A stretch of 64,000 nucleotides of DNA from Comamonas composti DSM 21721 (GTDB lineage: Bacteria; Pseudomonadota; Gammaproteobacteria; Burkholderiales; Burkholderiaceae_C). Under the pieces are notes generated by a model. The model saw only the letters and a list, made by a program, of their open reading frames with translations, was not told the origin of the DNA and ran no database searches. The translations under genes and the position numbers were made by a program. The stretch covers positions 186,198 through 250,197 of the forward strand of contig NZ_KE386971.1 of the NCBI RefSeq assembly GCF_000429845.1, written 5' to 3'. Positions 29,061 to 40,044 of the stretch are shown here, piece after piece. Positions within the stretch are counted from its first letter, which is position 1, and each line of letters starts with the position of its first letter.

Positions 29061-29329
29061 AGAACGTGTTGACGATCTCCTCGGTGCCGCGCCAGTGTCT
29101 GTGCGGGATGGGATGCAAGGCGCGACACCGCAGCAATAGCCGTGCTATTGCGAGGATTCGCAACGCTGCAGACCGCCCGCAAAGACACTGGCCCCAAGGG
29201 TTGGAGCGAAATCGGGCGATTTCTTCGCGCTGTGGCTTGCTTGCACCCCGGTGCAAGCTGCGCCCCATCGCTTTGAACTCATCCCGATTGCGCTCCAACG
29301 CGGCAGCGTAGAGATCGTCAACACGTTCT
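29061..29329 (-). repeat. Family A palindromic element, full-length copy in the opposite orientation (269 bp)
   Basis: Reverse complement of the copy at 4414-4682 with about 13 differences. The ends are AGAACGTGTTGACGATCTC and its exact complement: position 11 is G here, T at 4414, and in each case the partner base in the other end changes too. Both hairpin arms are present. It lies between lipoprotein paralogue 2 and mutL, 51 bp before the mutL GTG. Confidence 0.85.
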
Positions 29330-29380
29330 GACAGAACCCTGCATCTCAAGGGCCGAAAGCCGCGCACCTAAAATCATGCT

Positions 29381-31420
29381 GTGAACCCAGACAGCATGAC
29401 TCCCCTCTCCGATGCACGTCGCCCGATTCGCGACCTGCCCGATGAACTCATCAGCCAGATCGCAGCCGGCGAAGTGGTCGAGAGACCGGCCTCCGTGGTG
29501 CGCGAGCTTGTGGACAACGCCCTGGATGCAGGCGCCAGCCAGATCACGCTGCGGCTTCTGGCCGGCGGCGTGCGTCTGATCTCCGTGGAGGATGATGGCG
29601 TGGGCATTCCGCAGGCCGAACTGGCCGTGGCCCTGCGCCGCCATGCGACCAGCAAGATCACCGACCTGCACGACCTGGAAACCGTGGCCACCATGGGCTT
29701 TCGCGGCGAGGCCCTGGCCGCGATCGCATCGGTGTCCGAAACCTCGATTTTCTCGCGCCCTGCAGGCCAGGAATCGGCCTATCTGCTGGATGCACGCAGC
29801 GGCGAGTTGCGGCCTGCAGCCCGCAACCAGGGCACTACCGTCGAGGTCAAGGAGTTGTTCTTCTCCACACCCGCGCGGCGCAAATTCCTGAAGACCGACG
29901 CCACGGAGCTCGCGCATTGCATAGAGTCCGTGCGCCGCCATGCGCTGGCCCGGCCCGATGTGGGCTTTGCGATCTGGCACGAGGGCAGGCTCGTGGAGCA
30001 GTGGCGTGCGGCCACGGATGCCGATCCCGCCCAGGCCCTGGCCCAACGGTTGGCCGACGTGCTCGGCGAGGACTTTGCCAAGAACTCCGTGGCCGTGGAC
30101 CACTGGTCGGGTTCGGTCCATGTCACGGGCCGGGCCGGCATTCCCGATGCCGCGCGCTCGCGCCCCGACCAGCAGTTCTGCTATGTCAATGGCCGCTTCG
30201 TGCGCGACAAGGTGCTCACCCATGCGGCACGCAGCGCCTATGAAGACGTGCTGCACGGCCACAAACAGCCCATCTATGCACTGTATGTGGAGATCGATCC
30301 CGCACGCGTGGATGTGAACGTGCACCCGACCAAGATCGAGGTGCGCTTTCGCGACAGCCGCGAAGTCCACCAGGCCGTGCGCCACGCGGTGGAGAACGCG
30401 CTGGCCGCGCCGCGCGCCGTGGCAGCCGCCGAAGCGGCGGCCCTGGAAGCCGGGCGCAACCCCGAGCTTCTGCCGGCCACGCCGCAGACCACGGCCAGGC
30501 CCGCAGCCCCGGCCTGGCCCCAGGCGCGCATGAGCTTTGGTGACGAGCGCCCCGGCCACAAGGTCAGCGACATGGCCGGGCTCTGGGCTCCGATGCGCAC
30601 CCAGCCCCCGGCCCCGGCCGCCTCCTTCGTGCAGGCTGGCGGCACAGAGCCCTCAGCCCCTGCAGGTCACGCGCCGACGGAAGCAGCCCCGAGCGCCGAG
30701 GCCGGCATGGCGGCAGATGCAGGCGGCGCGGCGGCCGCCCCGGAGTTTTCGGGCGCGCCGGCCTCGACCATCAATGCCAATGCCAATGCCAGCGCCACGC
30801 CCCATGCCGCAGATCCGGCCGACGCCGAGCCCGTATGGCCGCTAGGCCGGGCCGTGGCCCAGATCCATGGCGTATACATCCTCGCGGAAAACGCCCAGGG
30901 CATGGTCATCGTGGACATGCATGCGGCCCACGAGCGCATCGTCTATGAACAGCTCAAGAACGCGGTCAACGGCGATGCGCAGATTCCCAGCCAGCCGCTG
31001 CTGATTCCGGCCACCTTCGCGGCCACGCCCGAGGAAGTGGCCACGGCCGAAGCCCATGAAGCCACCATGCTCACGCTGGGCCTGGAGATCTCGCCCTTCT
31101 CGCCCAAGACCCTGGCCGTGCGCGCCGTGCCCGCAAGCCTGACGCAAGGCGATGCCGTGGAGCTTGCGCGCAGCGTGCTGGCCGAACTCGCCCAGCACGA
31201 TGCCAGCACCGTGATCCAGCGCGCGCGCAACGAAATCCTGGCCACCATGGCCTGCCACGGCGCAGTGCGTGCCAACCGCAAGCTCACGCTCGATGAGATG
31301 AACGGCCTGCTGCGCCAGATGGAAGTCACCGAGCGCTCCGACCAATGCAACCACGGCCGCCCCACCTGGCGCCAGTTGAGCATGAAGGAGCTGGATGCAC
31401 TGTTTTTGCGCGGCCGATGA
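29381..31420 (+). CDS. mutL: DNA mismatch repair protein MutL, endonuclease type
   Basis: 679 residues from GTG 29381 (MNPDSMTPL); ATG 29396 is an alternative. The GHL ATPase has ISQIAAGEVVERPASVVREL with the catalytic Glu, DDGVGIP and TMGFRGEALAAIASV. A 170-residue Pro/Ala linker includes a NANANASA run. The C-terminal half carries the nuclease motifs in slightly changed form: DMHAAHERIVYE for DQHA(x)2E(x)4E, ACHGAVRA and CNHGRPTW. This fits organisms without MutH. It nicks the new strand after MutS recognition. Confidence 0.95.
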   Translation: MNPDSMTPLSDARRPIRDLPDELISQIAAGEVVERPASVVRELVDNALDAGASQITLRLLAGGVRLISVEDDGVGIPQAELAVALRRHATSKITDLHDLETVATMGFRGEALAAIASVSETSIFSRPAGQESAYLLDARSGELRPAARNQGTTVEVKELFFSTPARRKFLKTDATELAHCIESVRRHALARPDVGFAIWHEGRLVEQWRAATDADPAQALAQRLADVLGEDFAKNSVAVDHWSGSVHVTGRAGIPDAARSRPDQQFCYVNGRFVRDKVLTHAARSAYEDVLHGHKQPIYALYVEIDPARVDVNVHPTKIEVRFRDSREVHQAVRHAVENALAAPRAVAAAEAAALEAGRNPELLPATPQTTARPAAPAWPQARMSFGDERPGHKVSDMAGLWAPMRTQPPAPAASFVQAGGTEPSAPAGHAPTEAAPSAEAGMAADAGGAAAAPEFSGAPASTINANANASATPHAADPADAEPVWPLGRAVAQIHGVYILAENAQGMVIVDMHAAHERIVYEQLKNAVNGDAQIPSQPLLIPATFAATPEEVATAEAHEATMLTLGLEISPFSPKTLAVRAVPASLTQGDAVELARSVLAELAQHDASTVIQRARNEILATMACHGAVRANRKLTLDEMNGLLRQMEVTERSDQCNHGRPTWRQLSMKELDALFLRGR

Positions 31421-31432
31421 CATCAAAAACCA

Positions 31433-31510
31433 TAGCTGCTAGCGCTTGCTCTGCTTGTGTTTCAGGCATTAACAAGCTTGAGATGCTTATCTGACAAGCG
31501 CTAGCAGCTA
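31433..31510. repeat. Family B palindromic repeat
   Basis: TAGCTGCTAGCGCTTG at the left pairs with CAAGCGCTAGCAGCTA at the right, 16 perfect bp, around an imperfect AT-rich centre. It begins 12 bp after the mutL stop and is followed by an intrinsic terminator. Confidence 0.8.
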
Positions 31511-31528
31511 GCAAATTCTCTAAACATC

Positions 31529-31559
31529 AAGCCCCGGCTTTGTCGGGGCTTTGTTTTTT
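31529..31559 (+). terminator. Rho-independent terminator downstream of mutL
   Basis: Stem AAGCCCCG / CGGGGCTT with a 7-nt loop, then TTGTTTTTT. It terminates mutL transcription before the gdhA promoter. Confidence 0.9.
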
Positions 31560-31626
31560 GCGACGCTCTGCACTGCAGACCAGGCATTCGATGCACCATC
31601 CATGTGCCACCGAACACCAAAACAAT

Positions 31627-31654
31627 GCATAACCGCATAACTTTTTGGCATAAT
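31627..31654 (+). promoter_or_regulatory. Probable gdhA promoter with GCATAA triplets
   Basis: GCATAA occurs three times in 27 bp (31627, 31635, 31648). The last gives CATAAT (31649-31654), a good -10, 49 nt before the gdhA ATG. No good -35 is seen, so the repeats may also be activator sites. Judged by pattern only. Confidence 0.4.
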
Positions 31655-31687
31655 CTTGGTCTGCACTTTGCATCATCGCGTTTTTAG

Positions 31688-33049
<1,362 letters not shown>

Positions 33050-33058
33050 TGGCGTTTC

Positions 33059-33937
33059 CTAGCGCTTGAGCGCAGCCTCGCACCAGCGCTGGGCCACGGC
33101 CGGCGAAGTGGTGCAGACCGCCTCCGTGGTGACCGTGGTCACGGCGCGCTCCAGCAACTGGATGTCGGCCTCGTGCTGGCGCGCCACATGCGGATCCTCG
33201 AAGAAGATCACGCGCTGGCAGCGGCGTTCCAGCACCAGGTCGGCGATCTGGGCATCACCACCCAGAGGGCCGCTGTTGTAGCGCTCCACCCAGGGCCGGC
33301 CCTGGGGCCAGCCCCGGCTCCAGGCCAGCTCGTTGAGCCTCTGCCCCGTGGTGCCCGTGGCCACGCGCCGCCCGAAGCGCGAGAGCAGCTCGAAGTTGAG
33401 GGCCGCAAACTCCAGCATGCGCGACTTGAGCGCATCGTGGGCGATCAGCGCCAGCGTCTGGCGCCCGAAGTCGTGAAAGCGCTGGGCCCCGGGATCGGGC
33501 GCCAGGCCTGCATGCAGGCGCTCCATCTCCACCCAGTCGCGCGCCGAGGCCAGGGTCGACAAAAAGGGCTTGCCATGGATTACGCACTGGCGCTTGAGCG
33601 CCACGGCCTCGGGAAAGGTCGAGGAAGGATCCACGGGATCGGTCAGGTAGATCGCGCCATCCAGGCGGCGCGCATCCCCCTCCATGCCCACGACCTCGGC
33701 CACCAGCTTCATGAGCCCGCCCTCGCGCCCATAGGGGTAGCGATGCAGGGCGCCATAGCCGCCGAGCATGCCGGCCCCCTGGATGGCGTCATAGGTGCGT
33801 CCCACCGCATGCAGGGAAAGACCGAGCTCGCGTATGCCGGCCTCGCAGGCACGCAGCCAGGCGAACAGCGCCGCATCTTCGGTTTGGTGGTGGATTCGGT
33901 TGGCCGCAAGACCCAGGCATAAAGGCATAGAGTTCAT
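33059..33937 (-). CDS. mgsA: Methylglyoxal synthase with a second, degenerate MGS-like domain
   Basis: 292 residues, about twice the usual length. The C-terminal half (about 160-290) has every catalytic feature: IAHDALK (His167), ATGTTG (193-198), SGPLGGDAQ (Asp228), FFEDP (Asp248) and HEADIQ (His255, Asp258). The N-terminal half (about 6-135) has the same fold pattern but lost those residues: [26 protein letters not shown] in the GGD position, [20 protein letters not shown]. It converts dihydroxyacetone phosphate to methylglyoxal. The first half may be regulatory. Confidence 0.85.
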   Translation of the reverse strand: MNSMPLCLGLAANRIHHQTEDAALFAWLRACEAGIRELGLSLHAVGRTYDAIQGAGMLGGYGALHRYPYGREGGLMKLVAEVVGMEGDARRLDGAIYLTDPVDPSSTFPEAVALKRQCVIHGKPFLSTLASARDWVEMERLHAGLAPDPGAQRFHDFGRQTLALIAHDALKSRMLEFAALNFELLSRFGRRVATGTTGQRLNELAWSRGWPQGRPWVERYNSGPLGGDAQIADLVLERRCQRVIFFEDPHVARQHEADIQLLERAVTTVTTEAVCTTSPAVAQRWCEAALKR

Positions 33938-34234
33938 CCCTTGGAAGACGGCCGATGCGACTCCCGCCCGCGACCGAGGGCATCAAGAATAGCGCGTATC
34001 ACGGCGCTGCCCGCGCACCGCAGCGAAGTCCCTCCATGCCCTGCAAGAGAAGTTCGCAGAGCCAGTCACCCCAACCTTCCTCGCAGGACATTTTCGCCGG
34101 GGCCATTCGCCAAAGCCGCACGACTTGTCTGCTACGCTTTGGCGCTTGCACCGGCCCGGCCCCGGGCTGGCTCTGCGGCCAGAGCCCCGCACCACGCCCT
34201 GGCCTCTTCTCCATGCCTTGATCTTCTGCTGCCC

Positions 34235-35203
34235 ATGTCCTGCCCCAAGCCTCCCTCCTGCCTGGCCATCGCCGGCCCCACCGCCTCGGGCAAGACCGCC
34301 GCCGCCCTGGCGCTGGCCGATGTGCTGGCGCGCAAAGGCCGGGCAGCGGAGATCGTCAGCGTGGACTCGGCCCTGGTCTACCGCGGCATGGACATAGGCA
34401 CGGCCAAGCCCGATGCGCGCGAGCTGGCCACCTGCCCGCACCATCTGATCGACATCCGCGACCCTTTGCAGGCCTATAGCGCGGCCGAGTTCGTGCAGGA
34501 TGCGAAGGCCCTGGTCGCACAGATCCATGCGCGCGGCGCCATTGCCCTGCTCGTGGGCGGCACCATGCTGTACTTCAAGGCCTTGCTGGACGGCATGGAC
34601 GACATGCCGCCCGCCAACCCCGAGATACGCGCGCGCATCGATGCCCAGGCCACGGAGCGCGGCTGGCCGGCCATGCATGCCGATCTCGCACGCATCGACC
34701 CCGAGACCGCCGCCAGGCTGGCGCCCGCGGACAGCCAGCGCATCCAGCGCGCCCTCGAAGTCTGGATGATCTCCGGGCGCCCGCTGTCGAGCTTTCACAC
34801 TATCAAAAAGAGAGCTTCCAGCGCAAGCCTGATAAGCGCTGGAGGCTTTTTCTCCTTGGAACCAGAGAACCGGGCCTGGCTGCACGAACGCATAGCCCGG
34901 CGCTTCGAGGCCATGCTGGCCTCGGGCTTTCTCGACGAAGTCCGGCGCCTGCGTGCACGCGGCGACCTGCATGCCGACCTGCCCTCGATCCGCTGCGTGG
35001 GCTACCGCCAGGCCTGGGAGAGCCTGGACGGCCTGCACAGCATGGACAGCCTCGGCGAGCGCGGCATCGCCGCCACGCGCCAGCTTGCCAAGCGCCAGAT
35101 CACCTGGCTGCGCGGCATGGAGTTCCGCCATGCCGTGGCCTGCGATCAGCCCGCCGCCCAGGAGCGCCTGATCGAGGCGGCGCTGCGCGTGATCGGGGAT
35201 TAG
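34235..35203 (+). CDS. miaA: tRNA dimethylallyltransferase
   Basis: 322 residues from ATG 34235 ([22 protein letters not shown]-loop). Other hallmarks: [85 protein letters not shown] and [15 protein letters not shown]. It adds dimethylallyl to A37 of UNN-reading tRNAs. Residues 191-207 ([17 protein letters not shown]) are the in-frame translation of a family B palindrome inside the variable loop. Convergent with the AtuA-like gene (4-bp overlap). Confidence 0.95.
   Translation: MSCPKPPSCLAIAGPTASGKTAAALALADVLARKGRAAEIVSVDSALVYRGMDIGTAKPDARELATCPHHLIDIRDPLQAYSAAEFVQDAKALVAQIHARGAIALLVGGTMLYFKALLDGMDDMPPANPEIRARIDAQATERGWPAMHADLARIDPETAARLAPADSQRIQRALEVWMISGRPLSSFHTIKKRASSASLISAGGFFSLEPENRAWLHERIARRFEAMLASGFLDEVRRLRARGDLHADLPSIRCVGYRQAWESLDGLHSMDSLGERGIAATRQLAKRQITWLRGMEFRHAVACDQPAAQERLIEAALRVIGD
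34805..34851. repeat. Family B palindrome inside miaA
   Basis: AAAAAGAGAGCTTCCAGCGC ... GCGCTGGAGGCTTTTT, an inverted repeat with an 11-nt centre, like the outer ends of the copy at 22083-22173 (AAAAAGAGAGCTGCCAGCGC). It starts on a codon boundary and keeps the miaA frame. Confidence 0.75.
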
Positions 35204-36996
35204 GAGCCGGCGCCGTCTGCGGCCAGCAGCCCGCAGGGTATGCGCACCGGCATGGCTAGGAGGATCTGGGCCATGCCCTTGCCCAGCGGGTCGTTGCGCA
35301 GCGAAGCCATGCCGCCGCCATCGAGCGCCGACTCGCAAACGAAGTTGAAGGCATCAAAGCCCGGCAGCTCATAGCGGGTGACGCTGCCTTGCACCAGATG
35401 CCCCAGCCAGGCCTTGACGCTCTGCGGGGTGACGGCCGCACGCAGCACGGGCAGATAACGGGGATGCCTGGCAATCAGGCCGATGTTGGAGATATCGCCC
35501 TTGTCTCCGCTGCGGCCATAGGCGAGGCGGATCAAAGGGACTTCGACCGCATCCTGCGCCTCGTCTGCCGGTGGGCTTTCCTCGGCCGGGCGGTCCGGCA
35601 GATCCAGCTCTCCGCCATCGGGAATCGGCACGGCCGTGCGCACGCCATCCATGAGGACGCTGGGATTGAGCGCGAACTTTTCCAGCAAAAAGCCATATTG
35701 CCGTATCGAGGGCGAGGGGCTGGGCCGCCCGCCTCCCGAGCCCGTGGTGCCAGGCGCCCAGCTCGTGCCGGCGGCCGCGATCTCGCGCGCGAACAGCTCC
35801 AGCGCCGCTTTCTCCTCGTGCATCACGGCCAGCCGCATCGTGGCTTCACGCGTCTGCCAGGTGCCTGCATGGGGGCCGAAGCAGGATTCGGTGCCCAGAA
35901 CCTCGATGCGCGTGCGGCTGTAATCGGCCCAGCCATTGGCCTCAAACAGCTTGCGCGTGCGCGCCAGAATCGCCTCGGCCGTGCGCTGCGCCTTGGCTGC
36001 GGCATCCACCCCGACGATGGACAGCTGGGCATCGCAGCGATAGCCCTGCATGAAGGTGGCGCTGACCTTGTACGCTCCGCCGGGCGCATATCCGCGAGCA
36101 CCGCTGACCAGCACCCGGTCCGGGCCTTGCTGCTGCAGCCGCACCTGAGTGAAGTCGCAGCGCACATCGGGCAGCAGATAGGCTGCAGGGTCGCCGATTT
36201 CATACAGCACCTGCTCGCCCACGGTCGCCGTGCTCACCAGCCCGCCCGTCGCATCGGGCTTGCCCACGAGAAAGCTGCCGTCCTCACGGCACTCGACGAT
36301 CGGGTAGCCGATGTTGGCCCAGTCCGGCACGCTTTCCCAGTCGGTATGCAGGCCGCCGGTGGCCTGGCAGCCGCACTCCAGGATATGGCCAGCCAGGCTG
36401 CCCTGGGCCAGGCGGTCGTAATCATGGGCCTGCCAGCCGAATTCGTGCATCAAAACCCCCAGGGTCACGGCGCTGTCCACACAGCGGCCCGTGATCACGA
36501 TCTGCGCGCCCTGGTCCAGGGCCTGGCGCACAGGCAGCGCTCCCAGATAGGCATTCGCGCTGATCACCCTGTCCGGCAGCGGCCGCCCTTTTTGCATGTC
36601 GCGCACGCCGGCATCGCGCAGCGCAGGCAACAGCGGCATCACATCGTCGCCCTCGACCACGGCGATCTTCACCGACAGGCCTTGCTCGGCGGCCAGCGCG
36701 GCAATGGCCTGGGCGCAGCCCTGGGGGTTGATGCCCCCGGCATTGCTGACCACGCGGATCCCGCGCTCCACGATCTCCTTGAGCAGGCCCTTCATGGTCA
36801 CCGTCACAAAGTCCGTGGCATAGCCCATCTCGGGCTTGCGCATGCGGGCCGAGGCCAGGAGCGACATGGTCAGCTCGGCCAGGTAGTCGAACACCAGATA
36901 GTCCACCTTGCCGCTTTGCACCAGCTGCGGCGCACCGACGCTGCTATCGCCCCAGAAGCCCGAAGCGCCGCCGATGCGGATGTTTTTCTTGCTCAT
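35200..36996 (-). CDS. Acyclic terpene utilisation AtuA-like protein (DUF1446 plus AtuA C-terminal domain)
   Basis: 598 residues. The N-terminal DUF1446/AtuA domain (about 4-450) starts [14 protein letters not shown], with [30 protein letters not shown] and [19 protein letters not shown]. The C-terminal small AtuA domain (about 490-590) has [22 protein letters not shown]. In Pseudomonas the relative AtuA is needed for citronellol/geranyl-CoA breakdown, enzymatic role unproven. It is the distal gene of a CoA-linked catabolic cluster with ECH and CaiB genes; the substrate of this cluster is unknown. Confidence 0.85.
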   Translation of the reverse strand: MSKKNIRIGGASGFWGDSSVGAPQLVQSGKVDYLVFDYLAELTMSLLASARMRKPEMGYATDFVTVTMKGLLKEIVERGIRVVSNAGGINPQGCAQAIAALAAEQGLSVKIAVVEGDDVMPLLPALRDAGVRDMQKGRPLPDRVISANAYLGALPVRQALDQGAQIVITGRCVDSAVTLGVLMHEFGWQAHDYDRLAQGSLAGHILECGCQATGGLHTDWESVPDWANIGYPIVECREDGSFLVGKPDATGGLVSTATVGEQVLYEIGDPAAYLLPDVRCDFTQVRLQQQGPDRVLVSGARGYAPGGAYKVSATFMQGYRCDAQLSIVGVDAAAKAQRTAEAILARTRKLFEANGWADYSRTRIEVLGTESCFGPHAGTWQTREATMRLAVMHEEKAALELFAREIAAAGTSWAPGTTGSGGGRPSPSPSIRQYGFLLEKFALNPSVLMDGVRTAVPIPDGGELDLPDRPAEESPPADEAQDAVEVPLIRLAYGRSGDKGDISNIGLIARHPRYLPVLRAAVTPQSVKAWLGHLVQGSVTRYELPGFDAFNFVCESALDGGGMASLRNDPLGKGMAQILLAMPVRIPCGLLAADGAGS

Positions 36997-37009
36997 TGCT
37001 CAATCCTCT

Positions 37010-37801
37010 TTATCGTCCAGTCCACCGGGGCTGGCGTTTTTCGCGAAAAGCCAGCTGTCCCTCGGCCGCATCCTCGGTCAAGGCGAAAAGGCCGATCTGG
37101 CTTTCGGTGAAGGCCATGGACTGCTCGAACGGCATGGCCTCGATCTGCTTCATCAGGTAAAGCCCCCGGCGTATGGCTGCAGGCGACTTGTCCAGCACCC
37201 GTGCCAACAGCTGTTGCAGCCGGGCATCGAGATCATCCCCCACATCATTGACCAGGCCGCAGGCCAGGGCCTGGTGCGCGTCGATGGACTCACCTGTCAC
37301 GCACAGCTCGGTCAGCAGACGCCGACCCATCAGACCCTGCAGCACGCTGAGCACCTGGGCCGGGAAGACGCCGACCTTGACCTCGGGCAGGCCGAAACGC
37401 GCATGCGAGGCCGCCACAGCCATGTCGCACATGGCCATCAGCCCCATTCCTCCGGCCATGCATGCCCCGTTGATGCGCGCGATCTTGGGCACATGGGTGG
37501 CCCGCGCCAGGCGCAGAAGATCGGCCAGGCCCTGGCTGGGCTCGGAATAGTCGAACTTGAAGGACTTTCCCGTCTGCAGATCGGCACCCGCACAAAAAGC
37601 CTTGTCACCCGCACCCGTGAGCACGATGGCGCGCAGCGAGCGGTCCTGCGCAGCCTGGGCAAAGGCCTCGCACAGCCCCTGGAGCACGCCCGGGCTCAAG
37701 GCATTGCGCCGCTCTTCGCGGCAAATGGTGAGCCACAGCACGCCGTCTTGCCGGCGTACATCGAGCTCCTGGTCTGCGTTCATTTTTTCCTGCGTCATCA
37801 C
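37010..37801 (-). CDS. Enoyl-CoA hydratase/isomerase family protein (1)
   Basis: 263 residues, crotonase fold: the first oxyanion-hole segment GDKAFCAGADLQTG, the second NGACMAGGMGLMAMCDMAVA, then HARFGLPEVKVGVFPAQ and QALACGLVNDV. In place of the usual Glu pair of hydratases it has residues typical of mixed hydratase/isomerase members, so the exact reaction is not assignable. It lies 13 nt upstream of the AtuA-like gene and 3 nt downstream of a CaiB gene on the same strand, so it is in the same operon. Confidence 0.88.
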   Translation of the reverse strand: MMTQEKMNADQELDVRRQDGVLWLTICREERRNALSPGVLQGLCEAFAQAAQDRSLRAIVLTGAGDKAFCAGADLQTGKSFKFDYSEPSQGLADLLRLARATHVPKIARINGACMAGGMGLMAMCDMAVAASHARFGLPEVKVGVFPAQVLSVLQGLMGRRLLTELCVTGESIDAHQALACGLVNDVGDDLDARLQQLLARVLDKSPAAIRRGLYLMKQIEAMPFEQSMAFTESQIGLFALTEDAAEGQLAFREKRQPRWTGR

Positions 37802-37804
37802 ATC

Positions 37805-39076
37805 TCACTTTGTCTTGGGTGCGGGCCTGGTCTTGTCCAGGGCCGCAACCAGGTTGTCGATCTCGGCCGGGTCATAGCCGGCCTCGGCCAGCACCTGCTG
37901 CGTGTGCTCGCCAAGCACGGGAACGGGGCGGCTGCGCGCCGGAGGCGTGCCCGACCATTCACTGGGCACGGCGGTCTCCAGAATGGCGCCGGCCACCGGA
38001 TGCTCGGTCTGCCGGAAAAAGCCGGTCTCGGCAAGGTGCTCGTCCTCGAGCAGGCTCTCCAGGGTATGCATGGGAAAGATGGGTATCTCCGACTCGGGCA
38101 GCAGCTGCGTCCACTCGGCCGTGGTGCGCTGGGCCAGCTCATCGGCCACGAGCTCGTAAAGCGCATCTATGGCCTCGGTGCGCGCGCGGATGTTCTTGAA
38201 GCGCGGATCGGTATCCAGCAATCCGGCCTTGCCCACGGCCTCCAGGAACAGCGCCCAATGCCTGTCGGTGTAGATCAGGCAGCACACATAGCCATCCTTG
38301 GTCTTGTAAGGACGGCGATTGGGCGACATCAGCCGCGGATAGCCAAAGCCGCCCCTGGCCGGCGCAAAGGTGTGACCATAGAGATGGTCCCCCAGCACAT
38401 AGGGAATCATGGTCTCGAACATTGGTATGTCGATGCTCTGCCCCAGGCCCGTGCGGTGGCGCGCATGCAGGGCCGCACAGATCACGCCAAACGCATACAT
38501 GCCGACCGAGCGATCGGCAATCGTGATCGGCAGGTATTGCGGCTCGGTGCCGCCCGCCTGTCCGACCGCAGCCGCCAGGCCCGTGGCCGCCTGGATCATG
38601 TCGTCGAACGCAGCCTTGCCCGCATAAGGGCCGCGCTGGGAGAAGCCGACCATGCTCGCATAGATCAGGCGCGGATTGACCTGCGACAACTGCTCATACC
38701 CGAGCCCGAGCCGGCGCATGGCCGCAGGACGCACATTGGTCGCGAACACATCGGCGCTCTTTGCCAGATGCAGCAAGGCCTTGACGCCCTGCGGCGTCTT
38801 GAGGTCCAGCACCACGCTGCGCTTGTTGCGGTTCAAGCCCAGGAAAAGAGGCCCGAGGCCCTGCTCCCCGCCAGGCCCGATGGCGCGCGTGGAATCACCT
38901 ACCGGGGCCTCGATCTTGATCACATCCGCCCCCAGATCACCCAGATACTGGGTTGCCGAGGGGCCCATGAACACCGTGGTCAGATCCAGCACCCGAACGC
39001 CGTCCAGCGGCCCCGCAGCGGCACTGGCCGAAGCCGGCCTGGCTTGCTCTGCAGTCATATCAACTCCCTGTCTCAT
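37805..39076 (-). CDS. CaiB/BaiF (class III) CoA-transferase (1)
   Basis: 423 residues. Opening GPLDGVRVLDLTTVFMGPSATQYLGDLGADVIKIE is the class III CoA-transferase signature. Then NRNKRSVVLDLKTPQGV, FDDMIQAATGLAA with the candidate catalytic Asp, and GDHLYGH later. It moves CoA between carboxylic acids. Its stop is 3 nt before the downstream hydratase start, and its ATG overlaps the end of the preceding Bug gene by 4 nt. Confidence 0.9.
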   Translation of the reverse strand: MRQGVDMTAEQARPASASAAAGPLDGVRVLDLTTVFMGPSATQYLGDLGADVIKIEAPVGDSTRAIGPGGEQGLGPLFLGLNRNKRSVVLDLKTPQGVKALLHLAKSADVFATNVRPAAMRRLGLGYEQLSQVNPRLIYASMVGFSQRGPYAGKAAFDDMIQAATGLAAAVGQAGGTEPQYLPITIADRSVGMYAFGVICAALHARHRTGLGQSIDIPMFETMIPYVLGDHLYGHTFAPARGGFGYPRLMSPNRRPYKTKDGYVCCLIYTDRHWALFLEAVGKAGLLDTDPRFKNIRARTEAIDALYELVADELAQRTTAEWTQLLPESEIPIFPMHTLESLLEDEHLAETGFFRQTEHPVAGAILETAVPSEWSGTPPARSRPVPVLGEHTQQVLAEAGYDPAEIDNLVAALDKTRPAPKTK

Positions 39077-40044
39077 TGCGGCTTGATACCTGCGCGCTGG
39101 AACGTGCTTTTCGCACGCTCGATCTCGGAGCGGATGAACTGGTTCATCTGCTCGGGGCTCAGGCTCTCGTAAAAGCCTGCATTCTCGGCAACGTATTTTT
39201 CGTACTCGGCGCTTTGCAGATAGGGGGTGAAGGCCTGTCTGAGCTTTTCAAGCACCGGCCCGGGTGTCCCGGCCTTTGCGAAGAAAGCGGCCCAGCCATT
39301 GAGCCGTATGTCGGGCAGGCCGGCCTCGGCCATGGTCGGGGTGGACGGCAGCGCCGAGACGCGCCGGCCCGAAGTCACGGCCAGGGCCTTGAGCATGCCC
39401 GAGCGGACCATGGGCATGGCCGCACCGCCGTCGACGATGGTGAAGTCCACATGGCCGCCCACAAGATCCATCATGGACTGGGCACTCCCCTTGTAGGCAA
39501 CGTCACGGAAATCGAGCCCTGCCTCATGACGCAGCAGGTTCACGGCCAGTTGCTGGAAGGTACTGCCGGTCGCAGCCGTGTACTTTGCAGGCTCTTTGCG
39601 GATCAGCTCTATCAGCTGGGCTGCGCTGTCCACGCGCAAAGAAGGCCGGGCCAGCAGCACCATGGGCGCAAACACCACGGAGACCACGGGCACCATGTCC
39701 TTGATCGGGTCATAGGGCAGTTGCCTGAACAGCGCCGAGTTCACGCCGTGCGTGGTCCCGCCCGAGTACAGCAGGGTATGGCCGTCCGCCGGCGCACGCA
39801 GGAAGTCGTGCACGCCGATGAAGCTGTTTCCCCCGGGCTTGTTGTCCACGACAAAGGTCCAGCCCATGGCCTCGCCCACCTTGCTTGTCACATAACGCAC
39901 GCTGTTGTCCGAGCCGCTGCCGCTGGCAAACGGCAGGACGACCCGGATGGGCTTGCCGGGAAAGTCGGGCTGCGCGAACGCGCTTGTTCCGCCCAGGGCA
40001 CTGCCGGCCAGAGGCAGGGCCAGAAGATGGCGTCGGTTCAACAT
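39073..40044 (-). CDS. TTT-type (Bug) solute-binding protein in the CoA cluster (1)
   Basis: 323 residues from ATG 40044 (MLNRRHLLALPLAGSALGG); the frame runs further upstream through the hydratase gene but that is antisense-like shadow. Signal peptide ends near AFAQPDF. Bug motifs: FPGKPIRVVLPFASGSGSDNSVR, VVDNKPGGNSFIG, DVAYKGSAQSMMDLVGGHVDFTIVDG. It should capture the carboxylate consumed by this operon. ATGA-type overlap with the CaiB gene downstream. Confidence 0.9.
   Translation of the reverse strand: MLNRRHLLALPLAGSALGGTSAFAQPDFPGKPIRVVLPFASGSGSDNSVRYVTSKVGEAMGWTFVVDNKPGGNSFIGVHDFLRAPADGHTLLYSGGTTHGVNSALFRQLPYDPIKDMVPVVSVVFAPMVLLARPSLRVDSAAQLIELIRKEPAKYTAATGSTFQQLAVNLLRHEAGLDFRDVAYKGSAQSMMDLVGGHVDFTIVDGGAAMPMVRSGMLKALAVTSGRRVSALPSTPTMAEAGLPDIRLNGWAAFFAKAGTPGPVLEKLRQAFTPYLQSAEYEKYVAENAGFYESLSPEQMNQFIRSEIERAKSTFQRAGIKPQ

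Noticed and set aside
35389-39172. Long plus-strand frames opposite the AtuA/ECH/CaiB genes
   Set aside because: Antisense shadows with low-complexity composition; the minus-strand products have clear family motifs.
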